From Ardenticatenaceae bacterium (lineage in GTDB: Bacteria; Chloroflexota; Anaerolineae; Promineifilales; Promineifilaceae): a stretch of DNA of 64,000 bases. Positions 7,646 through 15,295 of this stretch are shown piece by piece; positions within the stretch are counted from its first letter, which is position 1, and each line of letters opens with the position of its first letter. The stretch is from contig JACKBT010000002.1 in assembly GCA_020634415.1 (NCBI GenBank), positions 190,828 through 254,827 of the forward strand. The letters are read 5' to 3'. The notes below the pieces were generated by a model. It did no database searches and was not told where the DNA came from. It was given only the letters and a program-made list of their open reading frames with translations. The translations under genes were made by a program, and so were the position numbers.

Positions 7646-8704
7646 ATGGACCCGTTAGAAGAAATCAAAAAACTGAAAGCAGCCGAGCAGAACCAACCGG
7701 CCCTGTGGCCAATGGCCTTGCTTGGCATCGCCGTCCTGTTCATTGTCTCCAGCCTGTGGGGCTGGCTGCTCATGCAAGATAATATTCAGCCACTCCCCAC
7801 GCCCATCGTCACTTCGGCCTGGCAGGCGACACGCCCCCTGCTGCCTACACCTACCCTGGCTCCCACACGCCCACGCGCTACGGCCGCGCCCACAAGGGCC
7901 GTCAAGCCAGCCAACACCGCCACCGCTGCACCTTCGGCAACGGCAACGGTCGCCGCTACTTACACACCCTATCCCACCCACACGGCCGCGCCGACCTACA
8001 CACCCTACCCCACCCCCACCGATGCCCCCACAGCGACGGCGACGGCCACAGACACACCCACGCCGCTGCCGACAGCTTCTCCCACCCCTACAACGCAGCC
8101 CACAGGCACAGCGACGGCCGCGCCCATCATCATCCCTGCGCCGGAAACGGCCGTTGCCGGCAGCAGTGGCGGCTGGCAGCAGTTCATCCTCGATGCGGGC
8201 ATGATCCTGGTTTTGATTATGGCCGCTTTGCTTTTGTATGTGGAAGCGACAACAATCCGTTATCGGGTTCGGTCGGCCGCAACGCGCCCGTCACCCCCAA
8301 CACCAGCCTCCCCCACTCCCCCCACAAAGGCCGCTCCGCCGCGTGAACTGCGGCGAGTTCAGCCGAGTTCAGCCAGTTCACGGCGAGTTGAACCAGTTGA
8401 ACTGGTTGAACTCGAACCAGTTCAGGGAGTTCAGCCGGTTCAACTGCCTTTCAGCAAGGACAGGCCGCCCACAGCGGCCGAGAAAGCCTTCATCCGCAAA
8501 CGCTATGCAGAGACTGGCAATCTCACCGCCATCTGCTTCGAGTGCTACGACTCGAAGGGTGGCAAGGTGTGGGATTGGGTAAAAGAGGCTGTTGAGGAAC
8601 AGGGTGGGGAGGAAACGATCACGCGGCCCAAGCAAGTCGAGGCTGTCCCGCGCCGTCAAATCTTTATCAACACCGCCCAGGGCCGTCGCGGGTTGCACTC
8701 ATAG
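7646..8704 (+). CDS. Two-TM protein with Thr/Pro linker and GTTCA-coded segment
   Basis: 352 residues. A membrane helix (about 21-43) is followed by a Thr/Pro/Ala-rich extracellular-type stretch (48-165), a second helix (180-199), a basic proline-rich linker, a segment of VEPVELVELEPVQ type (238-268) and a folded C-terminal domain (270-325) resembling a small HTH (TAAEKAFIRKRYAETGNLTAI). The linker is encoded by a regularly spaced GTTCA/TGAAC array, so its odd composition is probably imposed by the DNA. Both helices would leave N- and C-termini inside, so the protein may tether phage DNA to the membrane; this is inference. Confidence 0.75.
   Translation: MDPLEEIKKLKAAEQNQPALWPMALLGIAVLFIVSSLWGWLLMQDNIQPLPTPIVTSAWQATRPLLPTPTLAPTRPRATAAPTRAVKPANTATAAPSATATVAATYTPYPTHTAAPTYTPYPTPTDAPTATATATDTPTPLPTASPTPTTQPTGTATAAPIIIPAPETAVAGSSGGWQQFILDAGMILVLIMAALLLYVEATTIRYRVRSAATRPSPPTPASPTPPTKAAPPRELRRVQPSSASSRRVEPVELVELEPVQGVQPVQLPFSKDRPPTAAEKAFIRKRYAETGNLTAICFECYDSKGGKVWDWVKEAVEEQGGEETITRPKQVEAVPRRQIFINTAQGRRGLHS
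8344..8442 (+). repeat. TGAAC/GTTCA cluster 2, regularly spaced array in a gene
   Basis: Ten half-sites begin at 8344, 8357, 8367, 8376, 8389, 8398, 8407, 8420, 8429 and 8438. The spacing is 13, 10, 9, 13, 9, 9, 13, 9, 9: a triplet pattern repeated three times. Both orientations occur. This regularity in coding DNA points to a protein-binding array (partition, origin or operator). Cluster 1 (5033-5096) uses the same half-site. Confidence 0.75.
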
Positions 8705-8713
8705 GAGGATGTT

Positions 8714-8935
8714 ATGTCACTCATAGGTAATTTTTTCAACAAGGTTGGGCAGGGCAAGGTGAGAGGCGAGAATGGACACGTAACCATTCAGCCTGTCAAG
8801 ACGGTATCGCTAAAACAATACCTTTCTGCTCGCCAATCAGCCGAATCCAATCAAATAGATATTGACATTCTGATTTCCCGCCATGAGGCAGGGAATCTGC
8901 ATTACAACAATTTTGGCGATATTGATTTTCGCTAA
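8714..8935 (+). CDS. Small protein, unknown
   Basis: 73 residues starting behind AGGAGG 6 nt upstream of the ATG at 8714. It has no recognised motif. The C-terminal half (IDIDILISRHEAGNLHYNNFGDIDFR) is acidic. It directly precedes the ParM-like gene and may be its co-expressed partner. Confidence 0.6.
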   Translation: MSLIGNFFNKVGQGKVRGENGHVTIQPVKTVSLKQYLSARQSAESNQIDIDILISRHEAGNLHYNNFGDIDFR

Positions 8936-8945
8936 GGAGTACATC

Positions 8946-9929
8946 ATGAATTTTGGACTAGATTTAGGATATGGAGCTATCAAGCTCGTCGGCGAATATG
9001 GTGGCATTGAATTGCCTTCCCACATCGCCACCAGCAGCGGCCCGGTGGCCGCTGACTTAGCAGGCATCGAGGCAACGGAACGGCCGTTGCTCATTAAGAC
9101 CATCCCGCATCAACCATATTGGTGTGGTCTTGGTGCGCATGCCTACGGCCGCGCCATCGAGAATATGGATTATGACCGGCTCATTGGCAGCGTCGAGGTG
9201 CAGGTGCTACTCTATGCGGCCTTCACCCGCTACATGCACCAGTGCCACATCATCCCCAAAACCGCCAGCGTCACACTCTACGTTGGCCTGCCATTGGAGC
9301 CGATCTCCGGCGACAAGGGCGAGGTGGACAATGTGGTGGCAGCCGTGCGCCAATGGCTCGTCGGTGTCCATCACTGGCAAGCCGACGCCCAGCCTTACAG
9401 CCTCAGCGTGAAAGCCGTCCATGTCGCCAGCCAGCCCATGGGCGCGTACTTCGATTACATTCTGGCCGATGACGGCCGTCCGCGTCATGCTGCCCACCTG
9501 GGCCAGGAGGTTGGCGTGATTAGCGTCGGCTTCAACACCGTCGAACGCCAGGTCTTTCAATCTGGCACATTCATCCCCCGCTTCACGGCTGGCAGCCAAG
9601 ACGGTGTGCGGCGGCTGCTGGAGCGCGTCAACGGCCGTTCCCAGGGCTTGTACAGTTTAGGCGAATTGGATGCCAAGCTGCGCCTGGGCAACCTGGAAAC
9701 CCACCAGGACATCGAGGACTGGGCGCGGCAAGTATTGGGCAAGGTGGAGGCCAGTTGGGGCCGTGACTGGCGACGCTTTGCCCACGTTATTTTAGTAGGT
9801 GGTGGAGCGCGGCTACTCAACGGCCGTCTGCTGTCCAAATTCGAGGGCAAAGCCAGCCTGCCGGATGACCCCGTGATGGCGATTGCCCAGGGCTTATACA
9901 AGCTGGCAGTGGCGAAGGAGGCGAAATGA
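8946..9929 (+). CDS. parM: ParM/StbA-like actin-family ATPase
   Basis: 327 residues from the ATG at 8946, chosen because AAGGAG lies 7 nt before it; an upstream in-frame ATG at 8883 has no such site. The N-terminal phosphate-1 loop reads MNFGLDLGYGAIKLVGE, a TLYVGLPLE segment follows, and the adenosine-type loop VILVGGGARLLNGRL lies near the C-terminus, as in plasmid-segregation actins of the ParM/Alp group. Such proteins form filaments that push DNA copies apart or position phage DNA in the cell. The presence of a ParR-like gene at 10808 supports a partition role. Confidence 0.85.
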   Translation: MNFGLDLGYGAIKLVGEYGGIELPSHIATSSGPVAADLAGIEATERPLLIKTIPHQPYWCGLGAHAYGRAIENMDYDRLIGSVEVQVLLYAAFTRYMHQCHIIPKTASVTLYVGLPLEPISGDKGEVDNVVAAVRQWLVGVHHWQADAQPYSLSVKAVHVASQPMGAYFDYILADDGRPRHAAHLGQEVGVISVGFNTVERQVFQSGTFIPRFTAGSQDGVRRLLERVNGRSQGLYSLGELDAKLRLGNLETHQDIEDWARQVLGKVEASWGRDWRRFAHVILVGGGARLLNGRLLSKFEGKASLPDDPVMAIAQGLYKLAVAKEAK

Positions 9930-10567
9930 ACATTGAAGGCACTGTCAAATGGTTCAGCCGACAAAAAGGATACGGCTTCATTGTCAGCACGCAAGCCATT
10001 GGTGATGTCTTTGTCCACTACTCGCAGATTGAAGAAAAATCTGGGCTAGACGGCCGTCGCAACCTCTACGAAGGCGACCGTGTGCGTTTTGATTTGGTAG
10101 ATAATGGGCGCGGTCCAGCCTCCGCACCAGGTGCGGAGGCTGCGCTCATGAAACACCTCATCGGTCGTTTTGCAGGCGAGTGCCCAGAGTGCGAGAGAGA
10201 TTTAGTCATTCGCCAGAACCAAACGACACACAACTACTTCATTGGCTGTTCGCAATGGCCTGCCTGTGAATACACAGCCAAATTGCCCGAAAGCCTACGC
10301 ATGGAATTACTCGATGCGCCCACGCTTTTTCCGTTGGATGAAGAAACTCCCGCAGAGCCAATACCAGTGCTACAGATTAGGCCATTACTACCGAACGAGA
10401 GAGTCCCTTTGGTTTCAGCCTATGGCGACTTACGACCGTGTGATATGTGCGAGGATCAGGCATGGTACAAAGCCACCGTTGGCAATCAACATCATTACCT
10501 ATGCCTTCGCCATAAAACAGAGATCGAGCAAGCATTGGCGGCCGCAGATGAGGAAGAGAAGGAATAG
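9926..10567 (+). CDS. Cold-shock domain fused to topoisomerase-type zinc ribbon
   Basis: 213 residues overlapping the ParM gene by ATGA. Residues 1-62 form a cold-shock domain with RNP1 KGYGFI (14-19) and RNP2 VFVHY (28-32), a single-strand nucleic-acid binder. Residues about 84-120 form a four-cysteine ribbon (Cys86, Cys89, Cys108, Cys114) of the type found at the C-terminus of bacterial topoisomerase I. A second metal site follows (CDMC, then CLRH). The protein probably binds single-stranded DNA or RNA during replication. The fusion is unusual. The linker is encoded by a perfect inverted repeat at 10117-10141. Confidence 0.8.
   Translation: MNIEGTVKWFSRQKGYGFIVSTQAIGDVFVHYSQIEEKSGLDGRRNLYEGDRVRFDLVDNGRGPASAPGAEAALMKHLIGRFAGECPECERDLVIRQNQTTHNYFIGCSQWPACEYTAKLPESLRMELLDAPTLFPLDEETPAEPIPVLQIRPLLPNERVPLVSAYGDLRPCDMCEDQAWYKATVGNQHHYLCLRHKTEIEQALAAADEEEKE
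10117..10141 (+). repeat. Perfect 12-bp inverted repeat in linker of cold-shock fusion
   Basis: AGCCTCCGCACC and its reverse complement flank a single A, exactly at the junction between the cold-shock domain and the zinc ribbon. In RNA it could form a strong stem; in DNA it could be a binding site or the scar of domain joining. Confidence 0.6.
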
Positions 10568-10569
10568 AG

Positions 10570-10827
10570 ATGAGAGGTGCAATTTTTCAGGAAATCGCCA
10601 ACGAGCGAGCCAAGCAAGATGGGAAATGGGGTGAGCAGAATCATGATGATTATCGCTGGCTGGCAATTCTCACCGAGGAGATCGGCGAAGTGGCACAGGC
10701 CGCGCTGCATGATGAGTTTGGCGGCCGTGCAGCCGGAACACTGCAAGACGAATTGATACAGGTCGCAGCCGTTGCCGTTTCGTGGTTGGAATGTATAGAG
10801 AGGAGAAATGGCACGACCGGAGCTTGA
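10570..10827 (+). CDS. MazG-like nucleotide pyrophosphohydrolase
   Basis: 85 residues, all-alpha. The motifs EEIGEVAQA (about 36-44) and DELIQVAAVAVSW (about 60-72) match the metal-binding E-E-x-x-E and E/D-x-x-D helices of the MazG/dUTPase-like superfamily, which hydrolyse NTPs or (p)ppGpp-related nucleotides. Phages often carry such enzymes to keep infected cells in an active-growth state or to clean the nucleotide pool. Its stop overlaps the next start by 20 nt. Confidence 0.8.
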   Translation: MRGAIFQEIANERAKQDGKWGEQNHDDYRWLAILTEEIGEVAQAALHDEFGGRAAGTLQDELIQVAAVAVSWLECIERRNGTTGA

Positions 10828-11035
10828 TTACGAACCGGTGACGATCAACATCAAGCTGCGGCTGCACCCGGAGCATGATGCCGATCTCCTCGCCTGGTTC
10901 AACAACCTCCCGGAGCGAGGCAGGGCAACGGCCGTTATCACCCGCCTCCGCACCGGCAAAGCACCAATGGCGGAATCCGCCATTGGTATGAGTGACGATG
11001 ACGTTACCAACGCCCTGGCCTCGCTGCTTCTATAG
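10808..11035 (+). CDS. ParR/StbB-like DNA-binding partner
   Basis: 75 residues. The segment PVTINIKLRLHPEHDADLLAWF, then NNLPERGRATAVITRLRTG, resembles the N-terminal ribbon-helix-helix of centromere-binding ParR proteins (strand, Pro-x-x-D, then helix with a basic end). The short C-terminal acidic stretch MSDDDVTNALASLLL could be the filament-binding tail. It lies two genes after the ParM-like gene and directly before a pair of 15-bp direct repeats that could be its binding sites. The assignment is by pattern and context. Confidence 0.55.
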   Translation: MARPELDYEPVTINIKLRLHPEHDADLLAWFNNLPERGRATAVITRLRTGKAPMAESAIGMSDDDVTNALASLLL

Positions 11036-11078
11036 TTTTTTGCGTCAAACAATTTTTTTATCCGTTTTTTGCGTCAAA
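11035..11078 (+). repeat. Two direct repeats, candidate centromere or operator
   Basis: GTTTTTTGCGTCAAA occurs exactly at 11035-11049 and 11064-11078, 29 bp apart, in an AT-rich gap immediately after the ParR-like gene. Repeat spacing near three helical turns suits a protein-binding site. Two copies are few for a parC locus. Confidence 0.55.
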
Positions 11079-11085
11079 TAATGAA

Positions 11086-11199
11086 ATGAACTGTTTAATT
11101 GCTTTACTAATTTTCGGACTGATTGTCACTTTTTTTGTAGTGTGTGCTTGTATGCTCAGTAGTCGCATCAGTCAGATGAAGGAAGAAAATAATGAGTGA
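11086..11199 (+). CDS. 37-residue membrane peptide (tentative)
   Basis: Encodes MNCLIALLIFGLIVTFFVVC followed by ACMLSSRISQMKEENNE: one hydrophobic helix and a charged tail, overlapping the next gene by 8 nt. There is no clear ribosome-binding site, so translation is uncertain. Several other tiny membrane peptides occur in this prophage (7434, 17042, 44933). Confidence 0.35.
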   Translation: MNCLIALLIFGLIVTFFVVCACMLSSRISQMKEENNE

Positions 11200-13216
11200 A
11201 CCAACGGCCGTTTACTTGGCCCCAGCACAAACCTTTGATTACAACGAACTGGATGCAGAAACCCGCATCAGCCTCAAGGCCCGCGCCGAGCGGGTGGGCG
11301 AACGCACCCGCCGCATGGCCTCGGACATTTGGGAAAACGGCCGTGAGTTTCATGAGGCCCAACAGGAATTGGCTAACCACAAGAATGGCGTATTCCTGGC
11401 CTGGGTAGAATCCACAGGGTACAGCAAAAGCACTGCCTATCGCATGATGGAAGTATACCGCCAGTTCAAATCTTCCCAATTTGGGAAAATAAATATAGCT
11501 ACTTCGGCCTTGTATATGCTGGCATCACCTTCTACTCCCGATGAAGCGCGACAGGAAATAATAGAGGCGGCAGAAGAAGGCGAAACCGTTACCTACACCA
11601 AAGCCAAAGAGGTTATCGAGGGCCATATTCAAAAACGCCAGGTGGCGCAATACGAATTCACAACGGCCGTCCGCGGCTGGATCGAACGCTACGGCGGCAA
11701 TCGGGAGAATTGGCTCACCGTTGCCAGAAACATGTGGAAGAATCAACACGATGCCTATTTGGCCGAAATTAAAAAAAATCATTTGAGCCAATACGACTAC
11801 ACTCCAGACATGCTCAAAACGGCACTCTCTACGATTATCGCGGATGAGGAATTATTCCAGAAGCGTACACTGGATCAGCAAGTTTATGCCTGGCTCTCGG
11901 CCTACAATGACCGCGACGGCCGTACCTGGCGCGACCTCTCCGACAACCAAATCCATCACGCCAACTCGCCCTGTTACGCGGCGTTCGTGAAAGAGTTCCC
12001 TGGCCTGACCGACCCCAAGTTCTACCTGAAAAAGGCCATGTACCGGCTGCGGCGCGAGAATCCACCGAAGCAAGTAGGCAATCTCATGGCCGACCGTATC
12101 AAGTCCGAACCCGTCATCAACCAGGTAATGGGTGACGTGAAAGCGTATGAGGAGGAGGAAACGGCCGTTGCCTCCTGGCAAGAAATCAGATCGCCAGGCT
12201 ACTGGTGGAAGTGTGGCCGATGCTTCACCGACATGCCGCCCAATGCAGGCTGGACAGCCTGGCGCAATGGCAGCAGTCCCGGCGATGAGCATATCTGTGA
12301 GAAATGCCATAAGAAAGGCCACGCAGCACCGAAACCAAAGCTCGATGGCTACTCCTACACCGCCGAACTTGAACAGTACATCCAGGCGGCGGAAACGGCC
12401 GTTGAGCGAGAAAACCGACTCGACCGAGAGATGCACCGACGATGGCAAGCCACTGAGGATGTTATTAAATCTCAAGAAACGGCCGTTGCCACATCGCCCA
12501 CCAAACTTCTCAATCCTGCCGACCTTGAACAAATCATCATGCGCTGGGGCATCGGCCAACGCATCAACGACATTCCCGGCCAGTTGGAACTCATGCAAGC
12601 CATCCAACAGCAAAAGGTAAATCACCCATTGTGGCCGGAGATGGTGGCCAGCATCAAAGGCCCATATCGTGCTGAGGACTTGGCGACGGCCGTCGCCAAC
12701 TGGCTGCAATACCTACAGGAGCGCGTCCGCGAACTTGAGACCGCCGAACCGACCAACTACTTGAGCATCAACACACTGGAGTCACTGACACATGCTTGGC
12801 TGCTCCGTTTCTTTGGCGAAGATGTGCAGAATCGCCTCAAAGCCGCGCATATGATGAAGTCAGACGGAAAGTGCGCTTTCTGGCAAATTATGGAAACGCA
12901 CGAACTAAAACCAACCAGGCAACCATACCGCACCAATCACCTACGCCAGGCCATCAACAATGTAACCGAGCAACTACGTCAACTGTTGCACGAGAAGAAT
13001 CAGAGTGCGGCTGCACTGTTCCTTACCGAAGAGTCTGCCATCTGGCAGCTGCGCCACCTTCTCGATGACTTTGATACCAGACTGGTTCGCTTCAAAATGC
13101 TTTATTCAGATGTGGAAGAAATTACCCTGTGTGTGGACGCTCTCCGTTCCGCCATCAACCTGGTCAGCCGCGAGGCCAAGCGGACGCTGCGTTCGTCTGA
13201 TGAGGAGGAAGAATGA
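11192..13216 (+). CDS. DUF3102-like protein with zinc ribbon, large early protein
   Basis: 674 residues. The N-terminal region (about 25-145) matches the DUF3102/KorB-like pattern of plasmid and phage proteins (GREFHEAQQEL, GVFLAWVESTGYSKSTAYRMM, VYRQFKSSQ), thought to include DNA binding. A helical middle follows, and a metal ribbon at about 345-385 has CGRC and CEKC separated by some 30 residues. The rest is charged and helical. It is followed by a HerA-like ATPase in ATGA overlap, so the two may work together on DNA. Ten or so of its residues groups (ETAVA, TAVR) are encoded by ACGGCCGT copies. Confidence 0.75.
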   Translation: MSEPTAVYLAPAQTFDYNELDAETRISLKARAERVGERTRRMASDIWENGREFHEAQQELANHKNGVFLAWVESTGYSKSTAYRMMEVYRQFKSSQFGKINIATSALYMLASPSTPDEARQEIIEAAEEGETVTYTKAKEVIEGHIQKRQVAQYEFTTAVRGWIERYGGNRENWLTVARNMWKNQHDAYLAEIKKNHLSQYDYTPDMLKTALSTIIADEELFQKRTLDQQVYAWLSAYNDRDGRTWRDLSDNQIHHANSPCYAAFVKEFPGLTDPKFYLKKAMYRLRRENPPKQVGNLMADRIKSEPVINQVMGDVKAYEEEETAVASWQEIRSPGYWWKCGRCFTDMPPNAGWTAWRNGSSPGDEHICEKCHKKGHAAPKPKLDGYSYTAELEQYIQAAETAVERENRLDREMHRRWQATEDVIKSQETAVATSPTKLLNPADLEQIIMRWGIGQRINDIPGQLELMQAIQQQKVNHPLWPEMVASIKGPYRAEDLATAVANWLQYLQERVRELETAEPTNYLSINTLESLTHAWLLRFFGEDVQNRLKAAHMMKSDGKCAFWQIMETHELKPTRQPYRTNHLRQAINNVTEQLRQLLHEKNQSAAALFLTEESAIWQLRHLLDDFDTRLVRFKMLYSDVEEITLCVDALRSAINLVSREAKRTLRSSDEEEE

Positions 13217-14037
13217 TCATAGACATCTACGGCATCCTGCCCCTCACGGCCCCAAGCTGCATCGGCCGTTTCATGGCAATATTGGGCATCCCTGGCAGCG
13301 GCAAAACCAACACCGCCGCTGTCATCATGGAGGGGCTGCTCGATGCCGGCATCCCCATTCTAGTGATTGACATTGATGGCGAATATTTCACCATGAAGGA
13401 GAAATTCCCCAATGTGACCGTCATCGGCCGTTCCCTCAACACCGAGACCGATGTCAATGTCACCATGAGCAACATCAACCTTGTGGCCGAGAAATCCTAC
13501 CTTGCTGGCGCACCCGTCGTCTTTGATATGAGCCATATAGAAGACAGTGCCCGTGAGGAGATGCTCTCCATCTATCTCAATACCATTTGGCGATTATCGG
13601 CCGTTCACCGCATCCCCTTGGTAATATTCTTGGAGGAAGCTCACGAGTGGGTTCCCCAGGTGGGCAAAACCACCATCTCACCACTTCTAATCAGAATCGC
13701 CAAGCGCGGCCGCAAACGCGGCCTGGGCATGGTCATGATCAGCCAACGCAGTGCCGATGTTCATAAAAGCACATTGTGCATGGCCGATTCCGCCTTCCTA
13801 CATCAAGTGACTCACCCGGTAGACATGAAAGTTTACGAGGGGCTAATCCCCTGGCAGCCGAGCCGGGTTAAGAAGACCGTCCAAGACCTCAAAGAAGGGG
13901 AGGCACTGGTGCTTCTCGACCGCAAAGTCACTCGTCATCAAATCCGCCGCCGCAGCACCCGACACGTGGGCTTTACCCCCGGTCTGGAGAACATCCCCCC
14001 ACGCAGCTATCCCTGCTGGACTTACTCAAATGAATAA
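13213..14037 (+). CDS. HerA/VirB4-like DNA-translocase ATPase
   Basis: 274 residues. Walker A GIPGSGKTN (25-33) and Walker B VIFLEEAHEW (about 136-145), followed by the arginine-rich KRGRKRGLGMVMISQR sensor stretch, place it in the HerA/FtsK superfamily of ring translocases. It has a short N-terminal region and lacks the HAS-barrel domain of full HerA. No NurA nuclease is adjacent. It may pump DNA during replication, recombination or segregation, or act with its upstream DUF3102-like neighbour. Confidence 0.85.
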   Translation: MIIDIYGILPLTAPSCIGRFMAILGIPGSGKTNTAAVIMEGLLDAGIPILVIDIDGEYFTMKEKFPNVTVIGRSLNTETDVNVTMSNINLVAEKSYLAGAPVVFDMSHIEDSAREEMLSIYLNTIWRLSAVHRIPLVIFLEEAHEWVPQVGKTTISPLLIRIAKRGRKRGLGMVMISQRSADVHKSTLCMADSAFLHQVTHPVDMKVYEGLIPWQPSRVKKTVQDLKEGEALVLLDRKVTRHQIRRRSTRHVGFTPGLENIPPRSYPCWTYSNE

Positions 14038-14374
14038 GCTCGTCCCCATTCTCAAAAACCTCAAGCCGGAAGGCAAACGGCTCAACGGCGGTCTGGCACT
14101 CCGGATCACGCGGGGTAATGGCATGACCGTCCTGGGGTGCAGCCGCGTGGAGCAGGCGCCGTCTGAGATAGAGATGAAAACGGTGATGGAGGCTGTCATA
14201 TTTCTATGGCAGCCTTCACACATCTGGCGTGGCCACATCAGTGTCAGCCGCTCAGGCGGAGAGGAACACCACATCTGGCGGCTGTATTGGCCGATTGAAA
14301 AATTAGAAGAGGTTTATGCCGAGCCGGTGCAGGAGGAACTGCCACTGCCCCAAGAACGGCCGTTTCCTTTCTAA
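14030..14374 (+). CDS. Small protein, unknown, last early gene
   Basis: 114 residues overlapping the HerA-like gene by 8 nt. Alternating strands and a C-terminal helix are suggested (RITRGNGMTVLGCSRVEQAPSEIEMKTVMEAVI...GEEHHIWRLYWPIEKL). No family is recognised. Its stop shares bases with the stop of the convergent late gene at 14371, so early and late transcripts collide here without an evident terminator. Confidence 0.65.
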   Translation: MNKLVPILKNLKPEGKRLNGGLALRITRGNGMTVLGCSRVEQAPSEIEMKTVMEAVIFLWQPSHIWRGHISVSRSGGEEHHIWRLYWPIEKLEEVYAEPVQEELPLPQERPFPF

Positions 14375-14697
14375 ATCACCTCTTCCACTTCCCAGTCAGC
14401 CACAAAAGACAACCAGGGCTTCCCAGCCCGCACTGCCTTCAGCTGCACCTCGTATTGACCAGCGACCACATCATCTACATGAAACGTCCACTGCGCCTCG
14501 CCCTCGGCCGCGTTAGCGGTGGGCACAATAGACCCAGCCACATCGCGGCTTGCCTTCGCCTGTTTGTTTTTGATGCGGCCGGTAATCGTTGCCCCGGTCA
14601 GGTCTTCGGGATTACCAGCCTCATCCGTCCAGGTGAGCAGCAGCCCTTTATAAGTTGACCCTTCTGTCCAGGTCGGGAGTTGAACGCGCTCAGCCAT
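14371..14697 (-). CDS. Baseplate/fibre Ig-like protein (BppU-like)
   Basis: 108 residues, the most downstream late gene. The pattern GLLLTWTDEAGNPEDLTGATITGRI...GEAQWTFHVDD..AGQYEVQLKA resembles the N-terminal Ig-like domain of phage baseplate upper proteins (BppU), in which a polarised strand pair precedes G-x-Y. It probably decorates the tail tip or fibre. It overlaps the preceding gene by one base. Confidence 0.65.
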   Translation of the reverse strand: MAERVQLPTWTEGSTYKGLLLTWTDEAGNPEDLTGATITGRIKNKQAKASRDVAGSIVPTANAAEGEAQWTFHVDDVVAGQYEVQLKAVRAGKPWLSFVADWEVEEVI

Positions 14698-15287
14698 TAG
14701 GACAAGGAAAGGGTAACGGTGAATGTCCAGGTGGAGCCGCTGGCTTTTGTGCCATTACCTTCCACCTTGCGGTTGAGCATTCGGCCGCCACTGCTGCCAT
14801 TGAACACGCCCCACTCCTCCCAGGCCCAGTTCGCCTCAGATGAACCAAACACCGAGCGGAAGGTGATGGCAGCCGCGCCAGAAGTCACGCCGTCTGTGTG
14901 CTGCGGATAAGTGGCCTCCATCGCCTTACGCAGCTTGTTGGTGCTGGCCTGCAAGTCGGTCTGGGTGGCGGCCGCGGCCGTGTTGCTGTCCCCCACGCCG
15001 ATGTGGGCATTACCATTGTTGAAGAAGGTGAGCGTCTGCGCCGCCGTACCCGTGCCGTTGCCAATGAGACACTGCCACAGGCAGGATGCTCCCCCATACA
15101 TCAGCAGATTGCCCTCGCGCTCGATGACCTCATACGGTTGCCCCGCCAGGCCAGCCGCTATTTGCTCTCCATTCCAATCGCCGTCAAATTTCTCGATGCG
15201 CCATTTGGCGTGCCAGCGCACGGCATCATGACCTGGCGTGGCTGTGGCAATAACTGAACGTTCCTGTAACTGTGCTAAATCCTTCAT
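14697..15287 (-). CDS. Tail/fibre structural protein
   Basis: 196 residues. Residues 85-196 have a recurrent phage structural pattern: GVGDSNTAAAATQTDLQAS, then FGSSEANWAWEEWGVFNG, then a C-terminal beta-sandwich ending in GSTWTFTVTLSLS. Together with location downstream of the tape measure this suggests a tail fibre or receptor-binding component. Exact function is unknown. Confidence 0.7.
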   Translation of the reverse strand: MKDLAQLQERSVIATATPGHDAVRWHAKWRIEKFDGDWNGEQIAAGLAGQPYEVIEREGNLLMYGGASCLWQCLIGNGTGTAAQTLTFFNNGNAHIGVGDSNTAAAATQTDLQASTNKLRKAMEATYPQHTDGVTSGAAAITFRSVFGSSEANWAWEEWGVFNGSSGGRMLNRKVEGNGTKASGSTWTFTVTLSLS

Positions 15288-15295
15288 TTTGGCTC

